Origin: Oryzomonas sagensis
GTDB taxonomy: Bacteria; Desulfobacterota; Desulfuromonadia; Geobacterales; Pseudopelobacteraceae
Direction: 5' to 3'
Length of the DNA: 64,000 bases
NCBI RefSeq assembly: GCF_008802355.1
Contig: NZ_VZRA01000003.1
Location: 216,449 to 280,448, forward strand
Part shown: one piece after another, positions 37,849-45,936 of the stretch
Layout: every line of letters begins with the position of its first letter
How positions within the stretch are numbered: position 1 is the first letter of the stretch
Notes under the pieces: generated by a model
Told to the model about the DNA's origin: nothing
Databases searched by the model: none
What the model saw: the letters and a program-made list of their open reading frames with translations, nothing else
Made by a program: the position numbers and the translations under genes

Positions 37849-38814
37849 ATGATTTTAGAAAAAGCCAAGTGGGTGATACGGACGGAAGCCGAAGCCCTGC
37901 TGGCCATGGCGGAAAGAATCGGCGGCGCCTTCGAGGCGGCGGTCGAACTGATATTGGCCTGCAAGGGGCGTGTGGTCGTCAGCGGCATGGGTAAATCGGG
38001 ACTGGTCGGGCAAAAGATCGCCTCCACCATGGCCTCCACCGGCACGCCGGCCTTTTTCCTCCACCCCGCCGAGGGGATTCACGGCGATCTGGGGATGATT
38101 ATGACCGGCGACGTGGTGATCGCCATCTCCAATAGCGGGGAGACCGAAGAGGTGCTGCGCATCCTGCCGGCCATCAAGAGGATCGGCGCCCACCTGATTT
38201 CCATGAGCGGTAACCCTGCTTCTGCCCTGGCGCGCAGCAGCGATGTTTTCCTGGATGTTTCGGTCAGGGAAGAGGCTTGCCCCTTGGGGCTCGCACCGAC
38301 GGCATCCACCACCGCCACCCTGGCCATGGGCGATGCGCTGGCAGTGGCCCTTCTGGTGAAGCGCGGCTTTCGCGCCGAGGATTTCGCCATCTTTCATCCC
38401 GGAGGTTCGTTGGGCAAGAAGCTGCTGTTGCGTGTCGAGGATCTCATGCATGGCGGCGAGGCGATACCGCTCGTCTCCGAGCATACGCTGATGAAAGACG
38501 CCCTGTTCGTCATCACCGCCAAGGGGCTGGGGGTGACCGGCGTGACCGGTGAGGGGGGGGCGCTCAAGGGGGTTATTACCGACGGCGATCTCCGCCGGGC
38601 TCTGGAACACGGCTATGACATTCTCGGCAAGCAGGCTGCCGAGATCATGAAGCTCAATCCCAAACACATCATGCGTCAGGAGTTGGCCGCGGCCGCGTTG
38701 CAGGTCATGGAACGCTGTTCCATCACCTCGCTGTTCGTCTTTGACGACGAACAGGCGAGCGTTCCCTGCGGCATCATCCATCTGCACGACATCCTCAGGG
38801 CGGGTATCGCATAA
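37849..38814 (+). CDS. kdsD: D-arabinose 5-phosphate isomerase
   Basis: Supplies arabinose 5-phosphate for Kdo of the LPS inner core. 321 residues: a SIS domain (about 35-170; VVVSGMGKSGLVGQKIASTM, AISNSGETEEVL, APTASTTATLAMGDALA) and two CBS domains (about 200-321). I chose the ATG at 37849, next to the promoter; an in-frame start at 37690 adds 53 residues without family support. kdsC starts 1 base after its stop. Confidence 0.95.
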   Translation: MILEKAKWVIRTEAEALLAMAERIGGAFEAAVELILACKGRVVVSGMGKSGLVGQKIASTMASTGTPAFFLHPAEGIHGDLGMIMTGDVVIAISNSGETEEVLRILPAIKRIGAHLISMSGNPASALARSSDVFLDVSVREEACPLGLAPTASTTATLAMGDALAVALLVKRGFRAEDFAIFHPGGSLGKKLLLRVEDLMHGGEAIPLVSEHTLMKDALFVITAKGLGVTGVTGEGGALKGVITDGDLRRALEHGYDILGKQAAEIMKLNPKHIMRQELAAAALQVMERCSITSLFVFDDEQASVPCGIIHLHDILRAGIA

Positions 38815-38815
38815 C

Positions 38816-39334
38816 ATGGACGTGCGTCTCACGACAATCAAGCTCCTGCTCCTCGATGTCGACGGCGTCATGACGGACGGCGGCATCATCTACGATGGCA
38901 ACGGCCTTGAAACCAAGGTTTTCAACGTAAAGGACGGACACGGCATCAAGATGCTGCAGCGTGCCGGCATCGAGGTGGGGATCATTACCGGGCGTTCTTC
39001 TGCCGTGGTAACCGTTCGCGCCCAGGAGTTGGGGATCGAGTTGGTCTATCAGGGAGCCCTGAAGAAATTGGAAAGCTACGAAGACGTCAAACGGAAGACC
39101 GGACTCGCCGACAGCCAGATCGCGTACATGGGGGACGACGTCATCGATGTGCCGGTCATGCGGCGCGTCGCATTCGCCGCTGCGCCCCATGATGCCCTTG
39201 CCGAGGCAAAGGATGCGGCACATTACGTTGCGTCCCGCGACGGTGGGCGGGGGGCGGTGCGCGAGGTGTGCGACCTGATTCTCAAGGGGTGCGGCAAGTG
39301 GGGCGAGGTCACGGCGCGTTATGATTTGTGCTGA
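38816..39334 (+). CDS. kdsC: 3-deoxy-D-manno-octulosonate 8-phosphate phosphatase
   Basis: HAD phosphatase that releases Kdo, 172 residues. HAD motif I LLLDVDGVMTDGG (residues 10-22), motif II in ITGRSS, motif IV in MGDDVIDVPVM; no cap domain, as in the KdsC tetramer. It follows kdsD by 1 base and precedes lptC by 84 bases. Confidence 0.94.
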   Translation: MDVRLTTIKLLLLDVDGVMTDGGIIYDGNGLETKVFNVKDGHGIKMLQRAGIEVGIITGRSSAVVTVRAQELGIELVYQGALKKLESYEDVKRKTGLADSQIAYMGDDVIDVPVMRRVAFAAAPHDALAEAKDAAHYVASRDGGRGAVREVCDLILKGCGKWGEVTARYDLC

Positions 39335-39379
39335 TTATTCAATCTTTGTGCCAAAAAACAAGCATGGCGTACCTTTTGC

Positions 39380-39408
39380 TGGACAGCCCTGCCGGCCGAT
39401 GGTATAGT
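39380..39408 (+). promoter_or_regulatory. Promoter for lptC giving an almost leaderless transcript
   Basis: TGGACA (39380-39385), exactly 17 bases, TATAGT (39403-39408); five of six matches in each box. The predicted +1 is at about 39415, only about 4 bases before the lptC ATG at 39419, leaving no room for a ribosome site. Confidence 0.6.
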
Positions 39409-39418
39409 ATACGCCGAT

Positions 39419-40000
39419 ATGGTATCGCCCGGAAACATCAGGTTGGCACTGGCTATTCTTGTCGTAACGGCGATTATCGGCATTGTGGCCGCCATCACCC
39501 TGAAAGGCTCACACCAGGCGGCCCTACCGGAGCCGGTCTCGCGGCAACTCCCCCAGAACATCGACATGGCCATACACAGCGCACGCTTTTACGAGGTGCG
39601 CGAGGGTACGGCTGTCTGGGAGCTGGTGGCCAAGCAGGCCGAGTATGACAAAAACGGCGATGTCGCCAACCTGTCCGACATCCGCATGGAGTTTGCCCGG
39701 ACGGCCACAGCCGGGGCCATTACGGTGACGGCGGCACACGGAACCTATTTCAACAAAAGCCGAAACGTCGCTTTGCGCGGCAAAGTGCATGTGGTAACGG
39801 AGACCGGGGTCATATTCGATACCGAGACCGTTGACTACGTGGCGGCGCGCTCTCTGTTCAGGACATCGGACAAGGTGGCGTTCCGGCAACAGCGTCTGAC
39901 CCTCACCGCACGGGGGATGGAGCTGGACGTAAAGAGTCAGAAAGCCCGATTCCTCAAGGATGTTGATGCCGGCGTGGCCGGCTCGAAGAGCCATAGATGA
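39419..40000 (+). CDS. lptC: LPS export protein LptC
   Basis: Bitopic component of the Lpt bridge that passes LPS from LptBFG to LptA. 193 residues: one N-terminal helix (about 8-28) then a beta-jellyroll part with ARFYEVREGTAVWELVAKQAEY and GKVHVVTETGVIFDTETVDY. No ribosome site is seen before the ATG. Its stop overlaps the lptA start (ATGA). A sigma-70 promoter ends 10 bases before the start codon. Confidence 0.88.
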   Translation: MVSPGNIRLALAILVVTAIIGIVAAITLKGSHQAALPEPVSRQLPQNIDMAIHSARFYEVREGTAVWELVAKQAEYDKNGDVANLSDIRMEFARTATAGAITVTAAHGTYFNKSRNVALRGKVHVVTETGVIFDTETVDYVAARSLFRTSDKVAFRQQRLTLTARGMELDVKSQKARFLKDVDAGVAGSKSHR

Positions 40001-40512
40001 ATAAGATGAAAATAAAACCATTATTATTTATAATCGTTGTCAGCATGATGCTCCCGCTGGCCACCGTTTTTGCCGCCGCCCACAAGGACCGGTCGAGTCT
40101 GCCCATTGCGATCAAAGCCAATGAACTGGCCGCCGACAACAAAGGCAAAACAGCGATCTTCAGCGGCAAGGTCGTGGCAAAGCAGGGGGATATCACCATC
40201 TATGCCGACCGGCTCATCATCAATTACGGCGACAAGAAGAACGACGTCGAAAAGATCGAAGCAAACGGCAATGTGCGCATCGTCCAGGAAAACCGTATCG
40301 GGACCGCCACCCATGCGGTCTATGAAAGCAAACTGGGGCGCATCACCTTGACCGGCAACCCCAAAATCATGCAGGGAGCCGATACCATGTCGGGTAATAT
40401 CATTACCTATTTCATTGACGAAGACCGCAGCGAGGTCTCAAGTGGAGCCGGCCGTCCGGTGGAGGTGGTCATTCATCCGACGGCCAAAAAAGGCAATGCC
40501 GGCACACGCTGA
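39997..40512 (+). CDS. lptA: LPS transport periplasmic protein LptA
   Basis: 171 residues with a signal peptide (1-26, ending ATVFA-AA) and an OstA-like jellyroll: PIAIKANELAADNKGKTAIF, GKVVAKQGDITIYADRL, ANGNVRIVQENRIGTATHAV. It forms the periplasmic filament for LPS. It overlaps lptC (ATGA) and lptB (17 bases). Confidence 0.92.
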   Translation: MNKMKIKPLLFIIVVSMMLPLATVFAAAHKDRSSLPIAIKANELAADNKGKTAIFSGKVVAKQGDITIYADRLIINYGDKKNDVEKIEANGNVRIVQENRIGTATHAVYESKLGRITLTGNPKIMQGADTMSGNIITYFIDEDRSEVSSGAGRPVEVVIHPTAKKGNAGTR

Positions 40513-41236
40513 TCCTCTCCGGCTCTGGACCCGTGGTCTGCTCAAGAACTACGGCGGTCGCCAGGTGGTCAAGGGGGTGGACCTCTCCATCCAGGCGGGC
40601 AGGGTGGTCGGGCTGTTGGGGCCGAACGGCGCCGGCAAAACCACAACCTTCTACATGGTGGTCGGCCTTGCCCGGCCCGATGGCGGTCAGGTCTTTCTGG
40701 GCGACGACGAAATCACGGGGCTGCCCATGTATCAAAGGGCTCGCCGGGGCATCAGCTACCTTCCCCAGGAGGCGTCGGTCTTTCGCAAGCTCTCCGTGGC
40801 CGACAATCTCTTGGCGATACTGGAAACGGTCGAACCGGATCGCGATAGCCGCAAGCGTCGCATGGCGGAACTGCTGGATGAATTCGGGATCGGCCATATC
40901 GCCGGCGCGAAAGGATACGCCCTCTCCGGGGGCGAGCGGCGGCGGGTGGAGATTGCCCGGGCTCTGATCACAAACCCGGCCTTTATTCTGCTGGACGAGC
41001 CCTTTGCCGGCATCGATCCCATTGCTGTCGCCGACATTCAGAACCTGATCGTGTCGCTCAAGGAACGCAACATCGGCGTGCTCATCTCGGACCACAACGT
41101 ACGTGAGACCTTGGGGGTCTGCGATGAGGCATACATATTGAGCGGCGGCGAGGTATTGGAATTCGGTTCGCCTGACGACATCGCGTCCAGCCGCAAAGCG
41201 CGGGAAATCTATCTCGGAGACGATTTCCGCCTCTGA
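40496..41236 (+). CDS. lptB: LPS export ABC transporter ATPase LptB
   Basis: ATPase driving LPS extraction from the inner membrane. 246 residues: Walker A GPNGAGKTTTFY, Q-loop YLPQEASVFRKLSVADNL, signature LSGGERRRVEIARAL, Walker B FILLDEPFAGIDPIAV, H-loop ISDHNVRETL, all typical of LptB. The ATG at 40496 has only a close AAAAAAGG; translation is probably coupled to lptA. lptF and lptG are not in this window. rpoN follows, an order common in Gram-negative genomes. Confidence 0.95.
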   Translation: MPAHADPLRLWTRGLLKNYGGRQVVKGVDLSIQAGRVVGLLGPNGAGKTTTFYMVVGLARPDGGQVFLGDDEITGLPMYQRARRGISYLPQEASVFRKLSVADNLLAILETVEPDRDSRKRRMAELLDEFGIGHIAGAKGYALSGGERRRVEIARALITNPAFILLDEPFAGIDPIAVADIQNLIVSLKERNIGVLISDHNVRETLGVCDEAYILSGGEVLEFGSPDDIASSRKAREIYLGDDFRL

Positions 41237-41275
41237 TGGACGGCACAAATACACGGGTTCTTGTTTGCAGATTCG

Positions 41276-41287
41276 GTGCGTACGCAC
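41276..41287. promoter_or_regulatory. Perfect 12-bp palindrome upstream of rpoN
   Basis: GTGCGTACGCAC, extendable to TCgGTGCGTACGCACtGA, 33 bases before the rpoN ATG. A possible operator; the function is unknown. Confidence 0.35.
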
Positions 41288-41320
41288 TGATCATCACATC
41301 CTGTTCGAGGTAGAAGCGGC

Positions 41321-42760
41321 ATGGCAATGGAGATGCGCCAACAACTGAAGATGACCCAGCAACTGGTGATGACGCCCCAGTTGCAGCAAGCCATCAAGTT
41401 GCTCCAGTTGACCCGCTTGGAGCTTCAGGATGTCGTGCGCCTGGAGTTGGAGGAAAATCCGCTTCTGGAAGAAAGCGTCGAGGCCGAGGAGGTCCGCGAA
41501 CCCGAATCTCTGGAGCTTGAAGAGAAGGAGAGCGAACCGGAACAGGCCGGCGAGGAATTCCATGAGGTAGAAACCGGCGAAGATACCCTGCGGGACTGGG
41601 ACAGCTATCTGGACGGCTACAACTACAGTTCCGGCGAGCAGTACAGCGGGGAGGACGACCGTCCGTCATTCGAGAGCATGCTGACCCGCAAGGGGACCCT
41701 GAACGACCACCTGCTCTGGCAGCTCCATATGGGGCCCTTTTCGGATGCCGAGGTCCAGGTCGGCGAAGAGATCATCGGCAATATCGACGAGAGCGGCTAC
41801 CTGCGCGCCGCGGTGGAGGAGATAGCCCAGGTCTGCAACTGCGATTCCGAAAAGGTGCTGTCGGTTCTGGAGCGCATCAAGGAGTTCGACCCGACCGGCG
41901 TCGGCGCCCGCGATCTGAGGGAATGCCTCCTGATCCAGGCCCGCTTTCTGGGGATGGAGGGGAGCGTCGTCGAGCGGGTGCTGCTCGACCACCTGAACGA
42001 CCTGGAAACCCGCAAGTACAAGCAGATCGCCCGGGACCTGGGGGTCGATCTCAATCAGGTGCTGATGGCGGCCAAGATCATTGCCGGCTTCGACCCACGC
42101 CCGGGCAGGATTTACGGCTCCGAGGACGTGCAGTACATCTCGGCGGATATCTTCGTCTACAAGGTAGGCGAAGAATATGTGGTCATGCTGAATGAAGAAG
42201 GGCTGCCCAGTCTCCGCCTGAGCCCCTATTACACCGAGGTGAAGGGCAGCGCCGGGGTCGATTCCCGGGCCGAGGAGTATATCAACGAAAAGGTCCGCTC
42301 GGCCATGTGGTTGATCAAAAGCATTCAGCAGCGCCAGCGCACCATCTACAAGGTCGCCAAGAGTATCATCAGGTTCCAGCGCGAATTTCTCGACCGGGGC
42401 ATCGAATTCCTGCGCCCTCTGGTGCTGCGGGATGTGGCCGACGATATCGGCATGCACGAATCCACGATCAGCCGGGTCACCACCAACAAATATATGCAGA
42501 CCCCCCAGGGGTTGTTTGAACTGAAATATTTCTTCAACAGCGGCCTTTCGACCAGCGAGGGGGATTTCGTCGCTTCGGAGAGTGTCAAAAACCGCATCAA
42601 GGAGATTATAGAAAAGGAGGATCCGCGTAAGCCGCTCTCAGATCAGAAAATCGCCGAGCTGCTTTCCGGGCAGACCGTCAACATCGCCCGGCGCACGGTC
42701 ACCAAGTACCGCGAACTTTTGAGGATCGGCTCCTCATCTGAGCGAAAGCGGCATTTCTAA
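41321..42760 (+). CDS. rpoN: RNA polymerase sigma-54 factor
   Basis: 479 residues. The Gln/Leu-rich region I (MRQQLKMTQQLVMTPQLQQA, activator contact) is at residues 5-24, an acidic region II at about 50-105, the core-binding region III, a helix-turn-helix (DDIGMHESTISRVTTNKYM), and the RpoN box ARRTVTKYRE near residue 462, which reads the -24 element. GAGG lies 10 bases upstream. The sigma-54 activator and the -24/-12 promoter in the same window (49985, 51472) are potential partners. Confidence 0.97.
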   Translation: MAMEMRQQLKMTQQLVMTPQLQQAIKLLQLTRLELQDVVRLELEENPLLEESVEAEEVREPESLELEEKESEPEQAGEEFHEVETGEDTLRDWDSYLDGYNYSSGEQYSGEDDRPSFESMLTRKGTLNDHLLWQLHMGPFSDAEVQVGEEIIGNIDESGYLRAAVEEIAQVCNCDSEKVLSVLERIKEFDPTGVGARDLRECLLIQARFLGMEGSVVERVLLDHLNDLETRKYKQIARDLGVDLNQVLMAAKIIAGFDPRPGRIYGSEDVQYISADIFVYKVGEEYVVMLNEEGLPSLRLSPYYTEVKGSAGVDSRAEEYINEKVRSAMWLIKSIQQRQRTIYKVAKSIIRFQREFLDRGIEFLRPLVLRDVADDIGMHESTISRVTTNKYMQTPQGLFELKYFFNSGLSTSEGDFVASESVKNRIKEIIEKEDPRKPLSDQKIAELLSGQTVNIARRTVTKYRELLRIGSSSERKRHF

Positions 42761-42811
42761 ACCTCAAAGTCCGAGGCACCACTCAACTACACGATACACG
42801 AGGAGGAAGGT

Positions 42812-43360
42812 ATGCAGGTATCAACGACATTCAGGCACATGGAACAGAGCGATGCCCTCAAATCGTATGCCGAGGAAAAGCTTGAACGGGTTACCAAATA
42901 TATCGACGGACCGATCACCGCCCAGGTGTTTTTTACGGTTGAAAAGAAGATCCGCCACATCGTGGAGATCGTCATAAACGCCAAAGGCGTCAGCAGCAAG
43001 GCCTCCGAGGCGACCAACGACATGTACGCCGCCATCGATGCCGTAATCGACAAAATGGAGCGCCAGCTCAAGCGCTACAAGGAAAAGATCAAGACCCACA
43101 AACCCGCTACCGACGAACGTGGCCGTCAACTGACCAAGAAGGTGTTCCAGGCCGAGAGTATTGAAGCCAGCGGCGAGCCGGTCGTCATCAAGGCCAAAAC
43201 GGAAACGGCCAAGCCGATGTCGGTGGAGGAAGCGGTCATGCAGATGGATCTGCTCAATAAGGATTTCATCGTTTTTACCGACTCGACCAACAGCGAAATC
43301 AACGTTCTCTATCGTCGCAAAGACGGCAACTTCGGCCTGATCGAGCCTCAACGGGCGTAA
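42812..43360 (+). CDS. hpf: Ribosome hibernation promoting factor (long form)
   Basis: 182 residues, the long HPF form that dimerises 70S ribosomes into 100S. N-terminal ribosome-binding domain (about 1-100) and C-terminal dimerisation domain (SVEEAVMQMDLLNKDFIVF and on, about 125-182). GAGGAGGAAGG before the ATG is a strong ribosome site. It lies between rpoN and hprK, as in many proteobacteria, where the rpoN-hpf-PTS grouping is well known. Confidence 0.95.
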   Translation: MQVSTTFRHMEQSDALKSYAEEKLERVTKYIDGPITAQVFFTVEKKIRHIVEIVINAKGVSSKASEATNDMYAAIDAVIDKMERQLKRYKEKIKTHKPATDERGRQLTKKVFQAESIEASGEPVVIKAKTETAKPMSVEEAVMQMDLLNKDFIVFTDSTNSEINVLYRRKDGNFGLIEPQRA

Positions 43361-43382
43361 TTGCCGGACAGGCGCGCTGGAG

Positions 43383-44348
43383 ATGCAATTGGACGGAATC
43401 AGCCTTTCCATACAGGAAATACTGGATGACAGCGAGTACGGTCTGGGCCTGAAACTGCTTGCCGGCCAAGCGGGGATGGGGAACCGGATCTACAGCCCGC
43501 GCATCCAGAAACCCGGCCTTGCCCTGAGCGGTTACACCGAGCACCTGCATCCCGAGCGGATTCAGGTGCTCGGCAATACCGAAATTTCCTACCTCAATCA
43601 GGTCGACGACCGTCTGGCTGCGGAGAGTATCAAGACGCTCTGCGCATTTCCGATCTCCTCTTTTATCATCACCAAGGGGCTGCTGCCCCCACATTGTCTG
43701 CTGGAGACAGCAGACAATGCCGCCATACCGGTCCTCAGCACCCCTCATCAATCCTCGACCTTCATCTCGCTGATCACCAAGTTTCTCGAAGAACGCCTGC
43801 TCCCCACCACCCACCTGCACGGTGTGCTGGTCGACGTGCTGGGAGTCGGTATCCTGCTGACCGGCAAGAGCGGCATCGGTAAAAGCGAGTGCGCCCTTGA
43901 TCTGGTGATCCGTGGGCATCGGTTGGTGGCCGACGATATGGTCTTTATCAAGAAGAAGGTGCCGGCGGCCCTCGTCGGCTTGGCCGAAGAGGCCATCCAG
44001 CACCTGATGGAGATTCGCGGACTGGGCATCATCAATATCAAAGACCTTTACGGCGTTTCGTCCATCCGTGAAAAAAAGATCATCGACATGGTGCTGGAAC
44101 TGGTCGAGTGGGACCCCAACCAGGAATACGACCGCCTTGGCCTGGATGATCGCCGGAAAACCATTCTGGGGGTCGATATCCCCCATATCTGCATACCGGT
44201 CAGGCCGGGACGCAACCTGGGATCAATCATCGAAGTGGCTGCCCGTAACTTCCTGCTCAAGGGAATGGGGTATCATTCTGCGCGGGATTTTCAGGAACGG
44301 CTCATGTCGCGGATTGAACTGCGCCCCTTGGGCAACGAGGTGGAGTAG
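43383..44348 (+). CDS. hprK: HPr kinase/phosphorylase
   Basis: Phosphorylates and dephosphorylates HPr at serine 46. 321 residues, the full two-domain form: N-terminal domain (1-130), Walker A GKSGIGKSE near residue 160, and the K3 signature region EIRGLGIINIKDLYG. The GGAG before the ATG is too close to be ideal. The HPr encoded at 45669 has the target serine, so the HPr(Ser-P) loop is probably functional here. Confidence 0.95.
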   Translation: MQLDGISLSIQEILDDSEYGLGLKLLAGQAGMGNRIYSPRIQKPGLALSGYTEHLHPERIQVLGNTEISYLNQVDDRLAAESIKTLCAFPISSFIITKGLLPPHCLLETADNAAIPVLSTPHQSSTFISLITKFLEERLLPTTHLHGVLVDVLGVGILLTGKSGIGKSECALDLVIRGHRLVADDMVFIKKKVPAALVGLAEEAIQHLMEIRGLGIINIKDLYGVSSIREKKIIDMVLELVEWDPNQEYDRLGLDDRRKTILGVDIPHICIPVRPGRNLGSIIEVAARNFLLKGMGYHSARDFQERLMSRIELRPLGNEVE

Positions 44349-44351
44349 GCC

Positions 44352-45215
44352 ATGCGCATCATTGTGATAACCGGCATGTCCGGCTCGGGAAAGTCCACGG
44401 CGGTCAGGGCCCTGGAGGACGAGGGCTTCTATTGCATCGACAATCTGCCGGTGCGCCTCTTCAAGCGTTTTGTCGACCTGATCGAGAAATCGGGCGAGAC
44501 CTTCAAGGGGATCGTCCTGGTCGCCGACATCCGCGGCCGTGAATTTATCAAAGGCTACGAAAGTTCTTTTCAGAAAATCCGTAATGCCGGTCACAGCATC
44601 GATATATTCTTCTTCGATGCCCTCGATGAGACCCTGGTCCGGCGTTTTTCCGAAACCCGTCGTCGCCATCCCGCCGCCGAACATTGTTCGGTCAGCGAAG
44701 GGATCCGCATCGAGCGTGAACAGCTTTCCGGGCTGCGTCAGATGGCCTCCAAGATTATCGACACCTCGGAATTCAACGTCCATCAACTCAGGGATTTCGT
44801 TCTGAGGATCGTCAGGGGCGAGGAGGGGGAGAGCCCGTTTGTCGTGGATGTCCAATCCTTCGGTTTTCGCTACGGCATTCCTATGGAGTCGAGCATTGTC
44901 ATGGATGTGCGGTTTCTCCCCAACCCGTTCTTCGTCCCGGAGATGAAGAATCTGTCGGGGCTTGATCCTGAGGTGCGGGACTATGTCATGGGACTGCCGG
45001 AGACAAAAGGCTTCATCGACTCCTTTTTCCCGCTGGTAAATATGCTGATACCGGCCTATCAGAGGGAGGGGAAGGCATACCTGACCATCTCCATCGGATG
45101 TACGGGGGGGCGTCATCGTTCGGTTGCCATTGCCGAAGCAACGGCGGAACACCTGCGCCGCAATTTTCCCGCAGTGCGTATTACTCACAGAGATATTGAA
45201 AAGGGACAACAATGA
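44352..45215 (+). CDS. rapZ: RNase adapter protein RapZ
   Basis: P-loop protein of the RapZ/YvcJ family, 287 residues. Walker A TGMSGSGKST (residues 7-16), FYCIDNLPVRL, ADIRGREF, RFSETRRRHP, the C-terminal domain with SIGCTGGRHRSVAIAE. In enterobacteria it controls GlmZ RNA and glucosamine-6-phosphate synthesis; a similar role here is only inferred. It begins 3 bases after hprK and overlaps the EIIA start (ATGA). Confidence 0.94.
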   Translation: MRIIVITGMSGSGKSTAVRALEDEGFYCIDNLPVRLFKRFVDLIEKSGETFKGIVLVADIRGREFIKGYESSFQKIRNAGHSIDIFFFDALDETLVRRFSETRRRHPAAEHCSVSEGIRIEREQLSGLRQMASKIIDTSEFNVHQLRDFVLRIVRGEEGESPFVVDVQSFGFRYGIPMESSIVMDVRFLPNPFFVPEMKNLSGLDPEVRDYVMGLPETKGFIDSFFPLVNMLIPAYQREGKAYLTISIGCTGGRHRSVAIAEATAEHLRRNFPAVRITHRDIEKGQQ

Positions 45216-45607
45216 CAGGACTGGTTCTTGTAACTCATGCGGGCTTGGCTGAGGCGTTGCTGAATACGGCAGAGATGATCGTGGGCCGGATCGACGCCTG
45301 CGAAAAGGTCGAGGTCGCGGCTGACGAACGTTCCGAGCCGATCATGGCCAAGGTGGTTGCCGCGGTGGAAAAGGTGAGCGGAGAAGGTGCCGTCATCATG
45401 ACGGATCTGTTTGGCGGGACCCCCTCCAATATGGCCATGTCTTTTTTGAAAGACGGCGCCGTCGAAGTGCTGACCGGCGTCAACCTGCCCATGATCATTG
45501 AATTCTGTGCAAAACGTTCCCGTATGGGTATTCCCGAACTGGCGGCCGAACTTCAGCGGTGCGGTCGCGAAGGCATCATCGTTGCCGGCGAGTTCCTGAA
45601 AAAATAG
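45212..45607 (+). CDS. PTS EIIA component, mannose type (regulatory)
   Basis: 131 residues, a stand-alone EIIA of the mannose/fructose family. The phospho-histidine is H9 in LVLVTHAGLAEAL; the typical VIMTDLFGGTPSNMAM follows. No EIIB, EIIC or EIID gene is in the window, so it is probably a regulatory output rather than a sugar importer. It overlaps rapZ by four bases. Confidence 0.92.
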   Translation: MTGLVLVTHAGLAEALLNTAEMIVGRIDACEKVEVAADERSEPIMAKVVAAVEKVSGEGAVIMTDLFGGTPSNMAMSFLKDGAVEVLTGVNLPMIIEFCAKRSRMGIPELAAELQRCGREGIIVAGEFLKK

Positions 45608-45668
45608 CGGCACCGGATTCTTCGCCCATATTCGGAGCAGCGCGCTCCCACGAGGTCATAACTACGCC

Positions 45669-45935
45669 ATGCTCCACAAGGAATGTACGATAGTCAACAA
45701 GCTCGGCCTGCATGCCCGCGCTTCGGCCCTGTTCGTCAAGACGGCCAGCCGGTTCGTCTCGGAGATTCGGCTGGAAAAGGAAGGGATCGAGGTAAACGGC
45801 AAGAGCATCATGGGGATCATGATGCTGGCCGCTTCAAAGGGGACGACGGTCCGCCTGAGCGCGACCGGCGACGACGAGGAAGAGGCCCTGCAAACCATGG
45901 GAGACCTGATCGCCAATGGCTTCGGTGAAGAATGA
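45669..45935 (+). CDS. ptsH: Phosphocarrier protein HPr
   Basis: 88 residues with H15 ([10 protein letters not shown]), phosphorylated by EI, and S46 ([10 protein letters not shown]), target of HprK. Having both sites plus an hprK gene nearby fits dual control. ptsI starts 1 base after its stop. The ribosome site is weak. Confidence 0.95.
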   Translation: MLHKECTIVNKLGLHARASALFVKTASRFVSEIRLEKEGIEVNGKSIMGIMMLAASKGTTVRLSATGDDEEEALQTMGDLIANGFGEE

Positions 45936-45936
45936 C

